Source of the DNA: Pseudomonadota bacterium
Lineage (GTDB): Bacteria; Pseudomonadota; Alphaproteobacteria; Acetobacterales; Acetobacteraceae
Length of the DNA stretch: 64,000 nt
Assembly: GCA_021851785.1 (NCBI GenBank)
Contig: JAJZBV010000001.1
Coordinates: 62,001 to 126,000, forward strand
Direction: 5' to 3'
The notes under the pieces were generated by a model, which did no database searches, was not told where the DNA came from, and saw only the letters and a list, made by a program, of their open reading frames with translations. Position 1 is the stretch's first letter. Each line of letters opens with the position of its first letter. The position numbers and the translations under genes were made by a program. Of the stretch, positions 38,426-47,227 are shown one piece after another.

Positions 38426-39253
38426 ATGACCGGGATCGCATTGTTCGGCGCGGGCGGGAAAATGGGCTATCGCCTGGCCCGCAACCTGAAGACCTCACCG
38501 TTCGAGGTTCGCCATGTTGAGGTCAGCGAGGCCGGGCGCGCCCGCCTCGCCAACGATCTCGGCATTGCCGCGGTGTCGCCGGAGACCGCGCTGCAAGGCG
38601 CCGAGGTGGTGATCCTCGCCGTGCCGGACACGCTGATCCGCGAGGTCTCCGCCGCCATCGCGCCGCGCCTCGCGCCCGGCACGATGCTGATGGTGCTGGA
38701 TGCCGCCGCCCCCTTCGCCGGGCATCTGCCGCAGCGGCCCGATCTGACCTATTTCGTCACCCATCCCTGTCATCCGCCGATCTTCAACGACGAGAGCGAG
38801 CGTGCCGCCCGCCACGACCATTTCGGCGGCATCGCGGCGAAGCAGCATATCGTCAATGCGCTGATGCAGGGGCCGGACGAGACCTATGTCCTCGGCGAAT
38901 CCATCGCGCGCGTGATCTGGGCGCCGGTGATGCGCTCGCATCGGGTGACGGTCGAGCAGATGGCGCTGCTGGAGCCTGGCCTGTCGGAAACCGTGTGCGC
39001 CTCGCTCTTGGACGTGATGCGCGAGGCGATCGACGCGGTGGTGGCGCACGGCGTGCCACGCGAGGCGGCACGCGACTTCCTGCTCGGCCACATGAACATC
39101 CTCGCCGCGGTAACCTTCGGCGAGGTCGAGGGTGTGTTTTCCGACGCCTGCAACAAGGCGATCCAGTTTGGAAAGCCGATTCTGATGCAACCGGACTGGA
39201 AGCGCGTGTTCGAACCCGACGAGATCGCCGCCAGCATCCGCCGGATCACCTGA
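38426..39253 (+). CDS. apnO: Probable D-apionate oxidoisomerase (ApnO-like, phosphogluconate-dehydrogenase-like fold)
   Basis: The 275-residue protein starts with a Rossmann motif (MTGIALFGAGGKMGYRLARN), then EVVILAVPDTLIREVSAAIA, then YFVTHPCHPPIFNDES. It has a helical C-terminal domain with RDFLLGHMNILAAVTFGEVEG. It is not a standard 6-phosphogluconate or 3-hydroxyisobutyrate dehydrogenase. Its cluster partners (kinase, RuBisCO-like, Gfo/Idh dehydrogenase) point to ApnO, which converts D-apionate to 3-oxo-isoapionate with NAD+. ATG 38426 is preferred over GTG 38420 because AAGGGG is then well spaced. Confidence 0.65.
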   Translation: MTGIALFGAGGKMGYRLARNLKTSPFEVRHVEVSEAGRARLANDLGIAAVSPETALQGAEVVILAVPDTLIREVSAAIAPRLAPGTMLMVLDAAAPFAGHLPQRPDLTYFVTHPCHPPIFNDESERAARHDHFGGIAAKQHIVNALMQGPDETYVLGESIARVIWAPVMRSHRVTVEQMALLEPGLSETVCASLLDVMREAIDAVVAHGVPREAARDFLLGHMNILAAVTFGEVEGVFSDACNKAIQFGKPILMQPDWKRVFEPDEIAASIRRIT

Positions 39254-39257
39254 CACC

Positions 39258-40295
39258 ATGCCGGACGCGCTGCGCGGGGCGCTGATCAGCTGCGGCTTTT
39301 TCGCAAACAATCACCTGCACGCCTGGCACGATGCGGACGGGGCCGGGATCGTTGCGTTGTGCGACACGGATGCGTCGCGTCTGCACGCGGTCGGCGCGAG
39401 GTTCGGCATCGAGCGGCTATACGCCGACGCCGAGCGAATGTTCGCCGAGGAGCGGCTCGATTTCGTCGACATCGCGACCACGGTCGGCAGCCATCGCGCC
39501 CTGGTGGAGATGGCCGCGCGACAGAAGGTTGCCGCCATCTGTCAAAAACCGTTCGCCGCGACGCTCGCCGATGCGGAGGCGATGGTCGCCTGCTGCGCGC
39601 ACGCCGGTGTAACCTTGATGGTGCATGAGAATTTTCGCTGGCAGACGCCGATCCTGGCAGTGCGCCGCGTAATCGACTCCGGACGCATCGGCGCGCCGTT
39701 CTGGGGGCGGATCAGCTTCCGTTCCGCCTATGACGTGTTCAGCGGCCAACCCTATCTGGCGCAGGGCGCGCGGTTCATCATCGAGGATCTCGGAATCCAC
39801 ATCCTGGACGTGGCGCGCTTCCTGCTCGGTGAGGTCGCCTCGGTCACCGCGCGTACCCGCCGCGTCAATCCGGCGATCCGCGGCGAGGATGTGGCAACGA
39901 TGCTGCTCGGCCACGACGGCGACGTGACCTCCGTGGTCGATTGCAGCTATGCCACGCGGCTGGAGCGGGATCCGTTCCCCGAAACCCTGGTCGAAATCGA
40001 TGGCACGCGGGGATCGGTGCGGTTGTCCCAGGGCTATCGTCTGACCGTCGCGGACCGCGACGGCGCGATCACGAGCGACGTGGCACCCCTCTTGCTCCCC
40101 TGGGCGACACGTCCCTGGCACAACATCCAGGAGAGTGTGCTGAGCATCCAGCGCCATTGGGTGGCGTGCCTGCGCGCCGGGTGCGAGCCGGCAACGTCGG
40201 GACGTGACAATCTGCGAACCCTCGCCCTCGTGCAGGCGTCCTACGACAGCGCGGCCACCGGCCAGACGGTCAGACTGCCCGCCCCCGCGCTCTGA
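39258..40295 (+). CDS. apsD: Gfo/Idh/MocA oxidoreductase, probable D-apiose dehydrogenase
   Basis: The 345-residue NAD(P)-dependent dehydrogenase has an N-terminal Rossmann domain, the catalytic Lys in AICQKPFAATLADAEAM (the EKP-type motif), and ENFRWQTPILAVRRVIDSGRIG. EDLGIHILDVARF carries the conserved Asp and His. In apiose pathways an enzyme of this family oxidises D-apiose to the lactone. The start is 4 bases after the preceding stop. No lactonase gene was found to follow it. Confidence 0.7.
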   Translation: MPDALRGALISCGFFANNHLHAWHDADGAGIVALCDTDASRLHAVGARFGIERLYADAERMFAEERLDFVDIATTVGSHRALVEMAARQKVAAICQKPFAATLADAEAMVACCAHAGVTLMVHENFRWQTPILAVRRVIDSGRIGAPFWGRISFRSAYDVFSGQPYLAQGARFIIEDLGIHILDVARFLLGEVASVTARTRRVNPAIRGEDVATMLLGHDGDVTSVVDCSYATRLERDPFPETLVEIDGTRGSVRLSQGYRLTVADRDGAITSDVAPLLLPWATRPWHNIQESVLSIQRHWVACLRAGCEPATSGRDNLRTLALVQASYDSAATGQTVRLPAPAL

Positions 40296-40691
40296 TCCGG
40301 GTTCGCGGTGAGTGGGCAGACGCGGTGACTCTGTGAGCATTTTCAATGGCTTACGGCGGGCCGATTCGGGGCGGGTGTCAATCGGCATCCACAAGGAACC
40401 CCTCTGAGGCGTTGGGACAGGCTTGTCCCGGTAGCGAACGGAAGGATCCGCGCGCGACGGCAGCAAGCGGCTGGCAACCGACGTCATCGACCCCGGATTG
40501 CTCCCGGCCGCCGCGGCCATCAGCCCTACACTCGAAGGCAAAACGATGCGTCAATCCCGTAGGTCTGATCTCGCAGCACAGGTCATTGTCGCTGGCGGTG
40601 TCGTTCCGATTGCGGATTAAGAAGCACCGGGCCAACGCACTTGACGCCATCAAATTAGTCCATTAATAAAAGCGACAACCGGAGGAAAGCG
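40296..40691. other. Gene-free stretch containing an IS-end repeat
   Basis: About 395 bases separate the apiose cluster from the next module. The notable content is the direct repeat at 40375-40450. The remaining sequence, including TAGTCCATTAATAAAAGCGACAACC-like AT-rich DNA near 40655-40680 ahead of a GGAGG site, may hold a promoter. No convincing gene is present. Confidence 0.5.
40375..40450 (+). repeat. 76-bp direct repeat, copy 1 (IS21-type end?)
   Basis: It starts GTGTCAATCGGCATCC and is collinear with 50065-50140. Positions 40401-40440 are identical to 50091-50130 over all 40 bases and include the small hairpin GGGACAGGCTTGTCCC. The TGTCAATCGGCA... beginning followed by an AAGG/AACCCC stretch resembles ends of IS21-family elements. 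The two copies face the same way and bracket the 9.7-kb module between them. Confidence 0.75.
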
Positions 40692-41128
40692 ATGTCCGAA
40701 ACACCGCCAAGCAATGCCCCCCAATCGCCCAACCGCGGTGGCCGCAGGCGACGGGCGGATTATGCCCTTGGCGGCAGATCACGACGCGCTGGATGGATAA
40801 CGACGTCTACGGTCACGTGAACAACGTGGTGGACGCCACCCTGATCCGGCAAGGGCCCCTCGATCCAGAGGCCAGCGAGGTGATTGGTTTGGTGGTTGAA
40901 ACAGGTTGCCGATACGCCGCTTCGTTGGCCTTCCCCGATGACGTCGACGCAGGCATTCGCGTGGCCCGTCTCGGCAATTCGAGCGTGCGCTACGAGGTTG
41001 GTTTGTTTCGTGCCGGTGAAGAAGACGCTGCTGCCGAGGGGTATTTTGTCCACGTTTATGTGGATCGCCACACCCGGCGGCCAACCAAGTTGCCGGCTGA
41101 CCTGCGCGCCTTTCTTGAAACACTGTAA
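40692..41128 (+). pseudogene. Broken acyl-CoA thioesterase (4HBT hot-dog)
   Basis: A strong ribosome site (GGAGGAAAGCG) precedes ATG 40692, but that frame only stays correct to RADY. The family sequence then continues in another frame as [16 protein letters not shown], so a frameshift lies near 40765-40780. After VNNVV a stretch of about ten residues usually present in the hot-dog core (around the YYS..FDTA segment) is missing. The rest ([42 protein letters not shown]) is normal. Both defects make activity unlikely. Confidence 0.7.
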
Positions 41129-41142
41129 ATCGGGGACGGCCA

Positions 41143-41922
41143 ATGAGCGTCGAAGGCATCGACATCTCGCGTGATGGAGGCATCGTCACCGTCACGTTCA
41201 ATCGCCCCGAACGGCGCAATGCTATCACGTTTGCGATGTGGAAGGCATTGGCGGGACTTTTCACCGATTTCGCCGCCGATGAGACGCTGCGCGGGGTGAT
41301 CCTGACTGGTGCGGGGGACTGCTTCTCCGCCGGGGCCGACATCGCCGATTTCGCGCAGACTCGTGCGACGATGGAGCAGGGTATCGTCTATGAGGAATGG
41401 GTTGATGCGGCGTGTGACGCCATCGCTGGGCTCGGTCGGCCGGTGATCGCGGCCATTCGCAGCTTCTGCTACGGCGGGGCATGCAATCTGGCGATGGCCT
41501 GTGATTTCCGCTTTGTCTCGCCGGATGCCCGCATGGCGATTCCGGCGGCCAAGCTGTCGATTGTATATGGCGTGCGTGGCACAGCGCGGCTGCTGGCGTT
41601 GGTGGGGTTGGCCGAGGCCAAGCGGGTGTTCTACGCCGCCAAGCCGTTCGATGCGGAGCACGCTCTTCGTGCCGGATTTGCTGATAGCATTGATGCCGAT
41701 CCTGTCGCCGCGGCCCAAGTGTGGCTGGCTGAGACCGCATCGCTTGCCCCGCTCTCGATTGCCGGAGCCAAGGAAATTTTGACCATGCTGGCCATGCCGG
41801 ACCGCCCGTTCGACGCCGACAAGGCCGATGCGGCGATCATGCGGGCGCTGACGAGTGACGATTATGCCGAGGGTCGGGCCGCGTTCGGAGCCAAGCGCGC
41901 GTCGCGGTTCCAGGGACGTTGA
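41143..41922 (+). CDS. Enoyl-CoA hydratase/isomerase family protein
   Basis: The 259-residue crotonase-fold protein has VTFNRPERRNAIT, then ILTGAGDCFSAGADI with the first oxyanion-hole Gly/Ala, and then FCYGGACNLAMACDFRF with the second oxyanion-hole block. KLSIVYGVRGTARL replaces the usual P-E loop, so the standard hydratase Glu pair is not evident and a hydrolase-type reaction is possible. It sits before molybdenum-hydroxylase subunits; in furoate pathways a crotonase (HmfE) hydrolyses 2-oxoglutaroyl-CoA. Confidence 0.85.
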   Translation: MSVEGIDISRDGGIVTVTFNRPERRNAITFAMWKALAGLFTDFAADETLRGVILTGAGDCFSAGADIADFAQTRATMEQGIVYEEWVDAACDAIAGLGRPVIAAIRSFCYGGACNLAMACDFRFVSPDARMAIPAAKLSIVYGVRGTARLLALVGLAEAKRVFYAAKPFDAEHALRAGFADSIDADPVAAAQVWLAETASLAPLSIAGAKEILTMLAMPDRPFDADKADAAIMRALTSDDYAEGRAAFGAKRASRFQGR

Positions 41923-41923
41923 G

Positions 41924-42802
41924 ATGAAGCCCGCGCTGCTGTCCTATCATTGCGCCACCTCTATCGAGGATGCCGTGGCGGCTCTGGCGGCGGCTGGTGG
42001 TGATGGCAAGATCATCGCCGGCGGGCAGAGCCTGATGCCGATGATGAATTTCCGGCTCGTCAGACCGTCGGTGCTGGTGGATATCAATCGCATCCCTGGG
42101 CTGGATACCATCACCCTGCGCGGCAATCGCTTGGGCGTCGGCGCTCTGGTGCGCCATCGGATGACGGCAAGCGACGAGACGATCCGCAGCCACATCCCCA
42201 TCCTGCACGGCGTGATGCAGCATGTGGCGCATCTGACGGTGCGCAATCGTGGCACTTTCGTCGGCAGTCTCTGCCATGCCGATCCGGCGGCGGAAATGCC
42301 GATGATGACGCAGTTCCTCAACGGCACCGTGCATGTCGCAGGGCCGCAGGGGCGCAGGCAGGTGGCGGTGGGTGATTTCATCACCGGCTCGCTGACCACC
42401 GATCTGGCATCGGACGAGATGGTCTACGAAGTCGATCTGGATACTTTCCCCGAGGGCACCGGCTGGGGTTTTCACGAATTCGCCCGCAGGCATGGCGATT
42501 ATGCTTTGGCAGCCGTCGCCGTCACGCTGGAGCGCGAGGCTGGGGTGGCGCGGCGGGTGCGGTTGGCGGTGATGGGGCTGGATGACCGTTCGCGCCGACT
42601 GGCCGAGGTGGAGGCGGCGCTGGAGGGTGAAGCGCCCGATGCGGCGGTGCTCGACCGCGCCTTGGCGGCTTTGCAGGCCAATATCACCCCGAATGGCGAC
42701 CTCAACGCGTCGCCGGAATACCGTCGTCATCTGGCCAATGTGCTGGCCAAACGCGCGATTGCCGATGCCTGGGCGCGTGCCGGGGAAAGGAGCCGCACAT
42801 GA
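41924..42802 (+). CDS. Molybdenum hydroxylase FAD-binding subunit (CoxM type)
   Basis: The 292-residue flavoprotein has the PCMH-type FAD motif AGGQSLMPMMNFRL (residues ~32-45) and the second motif VRNRGTFVGSLCHADPAAEMP. It passes electrons from the 2Fe-2S subunit to an acceptor. The start lies 1 base after the preceding stop, and the end overlaps the Fe-S subunit gene (ATGA). Confidence 0.92.
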   Translation: MKPALLSYHCATSIEDAVAALAAAGGDGKIIAGGQSLMPMMNFRLVRPSVLVDINRIPGLDTITLRGNRLGVGALVRHRMTASDETIRSHIPILHGVMQHVAHLTVRNRGTFVGSLCHADPAAEMPMMTQFLNGTVHVAGPQGRRQVAVGDFITGSLTTDLASDEMVYEVDLDTFPEGTGWGFHEFARRHGDYALAAVAVTLEREAGVARRVRLAVMGLDDRSRRLAEVEAALEGEAPDAAVLDRALAALQANITPNGDLNASPEYRRHLANVLAKRAIADAWARAGERSRT

Positions 42803-43281
42803 GCGGGAAGGTGGACGTTGCGGTCTACGTCAACGGCGTGATGTACGCGCGCCATGTCGAGCCGCGCATGTTGCTCAGTGATTTCCTGCGTCATGAACTC
42901 GGCCTGACCGGCACGCATGTCGGCTGCGAGCATGGTGTCTGCGGGGCCTGCACCATTCTGCTCGAAGGCCGCAGTGCGCGCTCCTGTCTGTTGCTGGCGG
43001 TGCAGGTGGATGGTGCGGAGATCGAGACCATCGAGGGCCAGGGCAGTATCGACCAACTCGGTCGTGTGCAGCAGGCGATGCGTCAGCATCACGGCCTGCA
43101 GTGTGGGTTCTGCACGCCGGGTTTCGTGATGACGATCACCGATATTCTGCGCAACCACGATGTGCGTGGCGAGACGGAAATCCGTGAGGCGCTGTCGGGC
43201 AATATCTGCCGCTGCACCGGCTACGAACATATCGTCAACGCCGTCCAAGAACTCCTCAGCGAACAGGAGCGCGCAAGATGA
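42799..43281 (+). CDS. Molybdenum hydroxylase 2Fe-2S subunit (CoxS type)
   Basis: The 160-residue protein has an N-terminal plant-type ferredoxin domain with CEHGVCGACTILLEGRSARSC and a C-terminal helical domain with the second cluster CGFCTPGF and CRCTGYEHI. All eight cysteine ligands are present. It carries electrons from the Mo centre to the FAD subunit. It overlaps its neighbours on both sides (ATGA). Confidence 0.94.
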   Translation: MSGKVDVAVYVNGVMYARHVEPRMLLSDFLRHELGLTGTHVGCEHGVCGACTILLEGRSARSCLLLAVQVDGAEIETIEGQGSIDQLGRVQQAMRQHHGLQCGFCTPGFVMTITDILRNHDVRGETEIREALSGNICRCTGYEHIVNAVQELLSEQERAR

Positions 43282-44039
43282 GACTGCATCTGCTCTCGGG
43301 CGGCCGTCTTCGCATGCGCCGTTTTGTCTACGAGCCCTCCGCCTCGCGTGAAGAGACGATCGAATTGCCGGTCTCCTGCGGCCTGATCCGCCACCCACAA
43401 GGCAACGTGCTGTTCGACACCGGCTGCAACCCGGAAGCGGCCACCAACCCGGAGGCGCGTTGGGGCGGGATGGCGCGGGCGATGGTGCCGATTTTCACGC
43501 CGCAGGACACGGTCGATGCGCAACTCCCACTGCCGGGTCTGACGGCAGACGACATCGACGGCGTCGTCTGCTCGCATCTGCATCCCGACCATTGCGGCTG
43601 CAATGACCGCTTCCGCCGCGCCACCATCGTCTGCCACGCCGCTGAAGTGGCGGCGGCCCGCGCCGAGGGGGCGGAGAAGATCGGCTATCTGCCCAAGGAA
43701 TGGGACCAGCCGCAAGGCTTTTCCACCTTTGATGGGCAAAAGGATCTGTTCGGCGATGGCCGCATCGTGCTGCTGCCGATGCCTGGGCACACGCCGGGGA
43801 TGACCTGCGCCCTGCTCGGTCTGGATGGCACGGGCCAAGTGCTGCTCGCCTCCGATGCTGCCCCGCTGGCGAGCAATCTGGAGAAATGTCTGGCGCCGAA
43901 AAACAGCTGGAATGTCGCCCTCGCCACCCAGGCTTTGCAGGAAATCCGCCGCCTGCGCGATTCCGGCACGACCGTCATCCTCGGCCATGACGATGCGCAA
44001 TGGCAGAGCCTGCGCAAGGGCGAGGAGTTCTTCGCATGA
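43278..44039 (+). CDS. Metallo-beta-lactamase-fold hydrolase (AHL-lactonase-like)
   Basis: The 253-residue protein has CSHLHPDHCGC, the HxHxDH zinc motif (residues ~98-103), LLPMPGHTPGM with the next His, the bridging Asp in LLASDAAPL, and ILGHDDAQW at the end. It resembles the N-acyl-homoserine lactonase branch. It is inserted between the Fe-S and Mo subunit genes with ATGA overlaps on both sides, so it most likely acts on a pathway lactone or thioester, not on quorum signals. Confidence 0.82.
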   Translation: MRLHLLSGGRLRMRRFVYEPSASREETIELPVSCGLIRHPQGNVLFDTGCNPEAATNPEARWGGMARAMVPIFTPQDTVDAQLPLPGLTADDIDGVVCSHLHPDHCGCNDRFRRATIVCHAAEVAAARAEGAEKIGYLPKEWDQPQGFSTFDGQKDLFGDGRIVLLPMPGHTPGMTCALLGLDGTGQVLLASDAAPLASNLEKCLAPKNSWNVALATQALQEIRRLRDSGTTVILGHDDAQWQSLRKGEEFFA

Positions 44040-46432
44040 CCGGCGAGAGCCTGTCGGCTGATCGCTCGGTCGAGCTGCGCCCGAAAATGGTGGGCAAGCC
44101 GATCCGCCGTACCGAGGATCCGCGCCTGCTCACCGGCTCCGGCCGTTATGTCGACGACATCACGCCGCAGGGCACGCTGCATCTGGCTCTACGCCGCAGT
44201 GACGTGCCGCACGCGACGATCCGCAGCATCGACATTTCTGCCGCTCTGGCCACCCCCGGCGTGCTGGCCGTGTTCGACGCTTCAGCGTTGGAGGGTGAGA
44301 TTTTGCCCGCCATTCCGACATCGCGGATGAAAGGCTACTACGCCACGCCGATCTGGCCGCTGGCCCGTGGCAAGGTGCGTTATGTTGGTGAGCCGGTGGT
44401 CGCCATCGTCGCCGAAAGCCGCTACGCCGCCGAGGACGCGCTGGAAGGCGTGATCATCGAATATGATCCGCTGCCGTTTGCCATCGACCCGTATGACGGC
44501 GCCGCACCGGATGCGCCGCTGATCCATGAGGAGGCGGGCACCAACACAATCATCTCGCGCGAATTCGCCCGCGGCGAGGTGGATCGGGTGATGGAAGAGG
44601 CTCCGGTCCGGGTCAGCGGCCGTTTCCGCATGACGCGCAAAACCGCGCTGGCCATGGAACCGCGTGCCTATCTGGCCGAGTGGGATCGCCGCCAGCGGGC
44701 ACTCACACTGCACACCACGAGCAACATTCCCGGCGTCATCCGCGACGTGCTGTCCGAATGCCTGGATCTGCTCGGCAACCGGCTGCGGGTGATCGCCCCC
44801 GATGTCGGCGGCAGTTTTGGCGGCAAGGGATCGCTCTATCACGAGGAGATGCTGGTCTGCGCGCTCGCCCGCAAGCTGGAGCGGCCAATCAAGTATACCA
44901 CGGACAGGCTTGAAGACCTGACCGCCACCAGCCAGGCGTTCGAGGAGGTGATGGACGCCGAACTGGCCATCGATCTCGACGGGCGCATTCTCGGCCTGCG
45001 CGCCGATGTGGTCGGCAATATCGGGGCCTATTCGATCTATCCGTGGACGGCAGCGCTTGAGCCTGTCCAGGTGGTCAGCTTCATGCCCGGCCCATATCGG
45101 TTCGAGCATTATCGCGGCCGGATCCGCGGCGTGCTGACTCCGAAGCCTCCCACAGGCCCCTATCGGGGCGTGGGCCGCCCCTCCTCGACGATGGCGATGG
45201 AGCGCCTAATTGAGATGGCGGCACGCAAGATCGGCATGGACCCGGTGGAGATCCGCCGCCGCAATCTGGTCAATGACGACGAGTTCCCCTACCGCACCGC
45301 CTCGGGGATCATCTGGGACAAATCCGCCTTCCAGCAATGCCTCGAAGCGGCCTGCGCGAAGGTCGATTACCCCGCCTTGGTTCGGGCACGCGATGCAGCG
45401 CGGGCGGCGGGGCGTTGGGTCGGGATCGGGCTTGCGTCCTATGCCGAATTGACCGGCATCGGCTCGCGCATCTCGGTGGCCCCCGGCATGCCGATCAACA
45501 CCGGCGTCGAGACCGCCAATATCCGCATCGATGCCACCGGCGCGATCACCGCAGCCTTCGGTATTGCATCACATGGCCAAGGTCTGGAGACCACGCTCGC
45601 CCAGGTGGTCGCCGACGAGATGGGCTGCAAAATGGAAGACGTGCAGGTGCTGCACGGCGACAGCGGTCTTGTCGCGATGAGCAGCGGCACCTTTGCCAGC
45701 CGCTCGGCGGTGCTCGCCGGTGGCGCGGCCACGCGCAGCGCGCATGTCGTCAAGGCCAAGGTGCTGCGTGCGGCGTCCATTCTGCTCGATGTGCCGGTGG
45801 ATGACCTGGATGCCTATGACGGCGTGGTCCGCGCCCGCTCCGCGAACGCGACGCTCACCTTCAAGGAGATCGCCAAGGCGGTCTATTCCCAGATGGGCCG
45901 CATTCCGCGCGAGCAGCGCGAGGAGCTTACGGCGTCTGAGACCTACGACCCGTTTTTCGGCACTGCCTGCTCGTCCACCCATCTCGCCATGGTCGAGATC
46001 GACCCGGAAACCTATGGCGTGACGATCTCCACCTATGTCGTTGCCGAGGATTGCGGCCGGGTGATCAACCCGCTGATCGTTGACGGTCAGGTGCATGGCG
46101 CGGTGGCACAGGGTGTCGGCGCAGCTCTGCTCGAAGAGATCATGCACAACGAGGACGGTCAGATCCTCACCGCCAGCCTTGCCGACTATCTGGCGCCGCT
46201 GGCCAGCAATATGCCGCGCATCCAGATCGTCCATGTCGAGGCCGATCTGCCTGCGACCATTGGCGGGTTCAGAGGCATGGGCGAAGGCGGCACGATCGGT
46301 GCCCCAGCCGCCATCGCCAACGCCATTTCCGATGCGCTCTCCCCGCTCGGCATCGAGATCGACACGCTTCCCGCCACGCCCGAACGCCTCTTCCGTCTGG
46401 TCGAGGCGGCGCGGTCCCGCTCTGCTATCTGA
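44036..46432 (+). CDS. Molybdenum hydroxylase Mo-cofactor subunit (CoxL/XdhB type)
   Basis: The 798-residue subunit has GKPIRRTEDPRLLTGSGRYVDD at the N-terminus (two pieces: GKPIRRTEDP and LLTGSGRYVDD), then GGSFGGKGSLYHEEML for Mo-pterin binding, then PTGPYRGVGRPSSTMAMERL. FRGMGEGGTIGAPAAIANAI contains the catalytic Glu. It lacks the AYRCSFR active-site loop of CO dehydrogenase, so it hydroxylates an organic substrate. 2-Furoyl-CoA is a candidate because of the neighbouring CoA ligase and crotonase genes. Confidence 0.92.
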   Translation: MTGESLSADRSVELRPKMVGKPIRRTEDPRLLTGSGRYVDDITPQGTLHLALRRSDVPHATIRSIDISAALATPGVLAVFDASALEGEILPAIPTSRMKGYYATPIWPLARGKVRYVGEPVVAIVAESRYAAEDALEGVIIEYDPLPFAIDPYDGAAPDAPLIHEEAGTNTIISREFARGEVDRVMEEAPVRVSGRFRMTRKTALAMEPRAYLAEWDRRQRALTLHTTSNIPGVIRDVLSECLDLLGNRLRVIAPDVGGSFGGKGSLYHEEMLVCALARKLERPIKYTTDRLEDLTATSQAFEEVMDAELAIDLDGRILGLRADVVGNIGAYSIYPWTAALEPVQVVSFMPGPYRFEHYRGRIRGVLTPKPPTGPYRGVGRPSSTMAMERLIEMAARKIGMDPVEIRRRNLVNDDEFPYRTASGIIWDKSAFQQCLEAACAKVDYPALVRARDAARAAGRWVGIGLASYAELTGIGSRISVAPGMPINTGVETANIRIDATGAITAAFGIASHGQGLETTLAQVVADEMGCKMEDVQVLHGDSGLVAMSSGTFASRSAVLAGGAATRSAHVVKAKVLRAASILLDVPVDDLDAYDGVVRARSANATLTFKEIAKAVYSQMGRIPREQREELTASETYDPFFGTACSSTHLAMVEIDPETYGVTISTYVVAEDCGRVINPLIVDGQVHGAVAQGVGAALLEEIMHNEDGQILTASLADYLAPLASNMPRIQIVHVEADLPATIGGFRGMGEGGTIGAPAAIANAISDALSPLGIEIDTLPATPERLFRLVEAARSRSAI

Positions 46433-46445
46433 AGGATTTCATGCA

Positions 46446-47204
46446 ATGAACCTGTCTCTCGACAACAAGATCGCGCTGATCACCGGCGGCGGGCGTGACG
46501 TGGGGCGCGAAATCGCACTCACCTTGGCTGCTGAGGGGGTGAAGGTTGCGATCAATTATCGGACCAGTGCGGCGGCAGCCGAAACGGTGGTGGCCGAGAT
46601 CACCGCGGCCGGCGGCAGCGCGCGCGCCTGGAAAGCCGATATCGGCAACGAGGCCGACACGGCGGCGATGGTCGAAGACATCGTGGCGACGTTCGGCGGC
46701 ATCGATATCCTGGTCAACAATGCCGGTGTTGCCGAGCGCGTCGGCTTCCTGGAGACCACCGAGGCGCAGTGGCGCCGTCATATCGATGTCGGTCTGATCG
46801 GCACCGTCAACACGTCCAAGGCCGCCCTGCCGCACATGGTCAAGGCCGGTCGCGGCGGGCGGATCGTCTCGCTCGGTGGTGACAGCTCGCGTGTGGGCGA
46901 GGCCAATCTCTCGATGGCCGCAGCGGCGCGGGCGGGCACGATCGCGTTGATCAAGTCGCTGGCCAAGGAGTTCGGACGCTATGACATCACCTGCAACGCC
47001 GTCACGCTGGGCATGATCCAGAGTGGGCATTCCGATCCGGCGTGGCTGGCCGAGAACCTGCCGAAAATGGTCAAGAATTACCCGCTCAAGCGGATTGGCA
47101 AGCCCGGCGATGTGGCCCCGCTGATCGCTCTGCTCGCCTCCGATGCCGCCAGCTGGATCACCGGCCAGACGATCAGCATCAACGGCGGGTTCGCAATGAT
47201 CTGA
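46446..47204 (+). CDS. SDR-family protein without the catalytic Tyr/Lys
   Basis: The 252-residue Rossmann protein keeps the nucleotide motif TGGGRDVG (13-20), NNAGV (91-95) and the C-terminal GQTISINGGFAMI. At the active site, where SDRs have YxxxK, the sequence is SMAAAARAG: position 158 is Ala and position 162 is Arg. Ser142 and Ser147 remain nearby. It may have lost oxidoreductase activity or act as a structural or binding partner. No reading-frame damage is present. Confidence 0.8.
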   Translation: MNLSLDNKIALITGGGRDVGREIALTLAAEGVKVAINYRTSAAAAETVVAEITAAGGSARAWKADIGNEADTAAMVEDIVATFGGIDILVNNAGVAERVGFLETTEAQWRRHIDVGLIGTVNTSKAALPHMVKAGRGGRIVSLGGDSSRVGEANLSMAAAARAGTIALIKSLAKEFGRYDITCNAVTLGMIQSGHSDPAWLAENLPKMVKNYPLKRIGKPGDVAPLIALLASDAASWITGQTISINGGFAMI

Positions 47205-47227
47205 GCCGCGCAGGGAGGAAACGTCAC

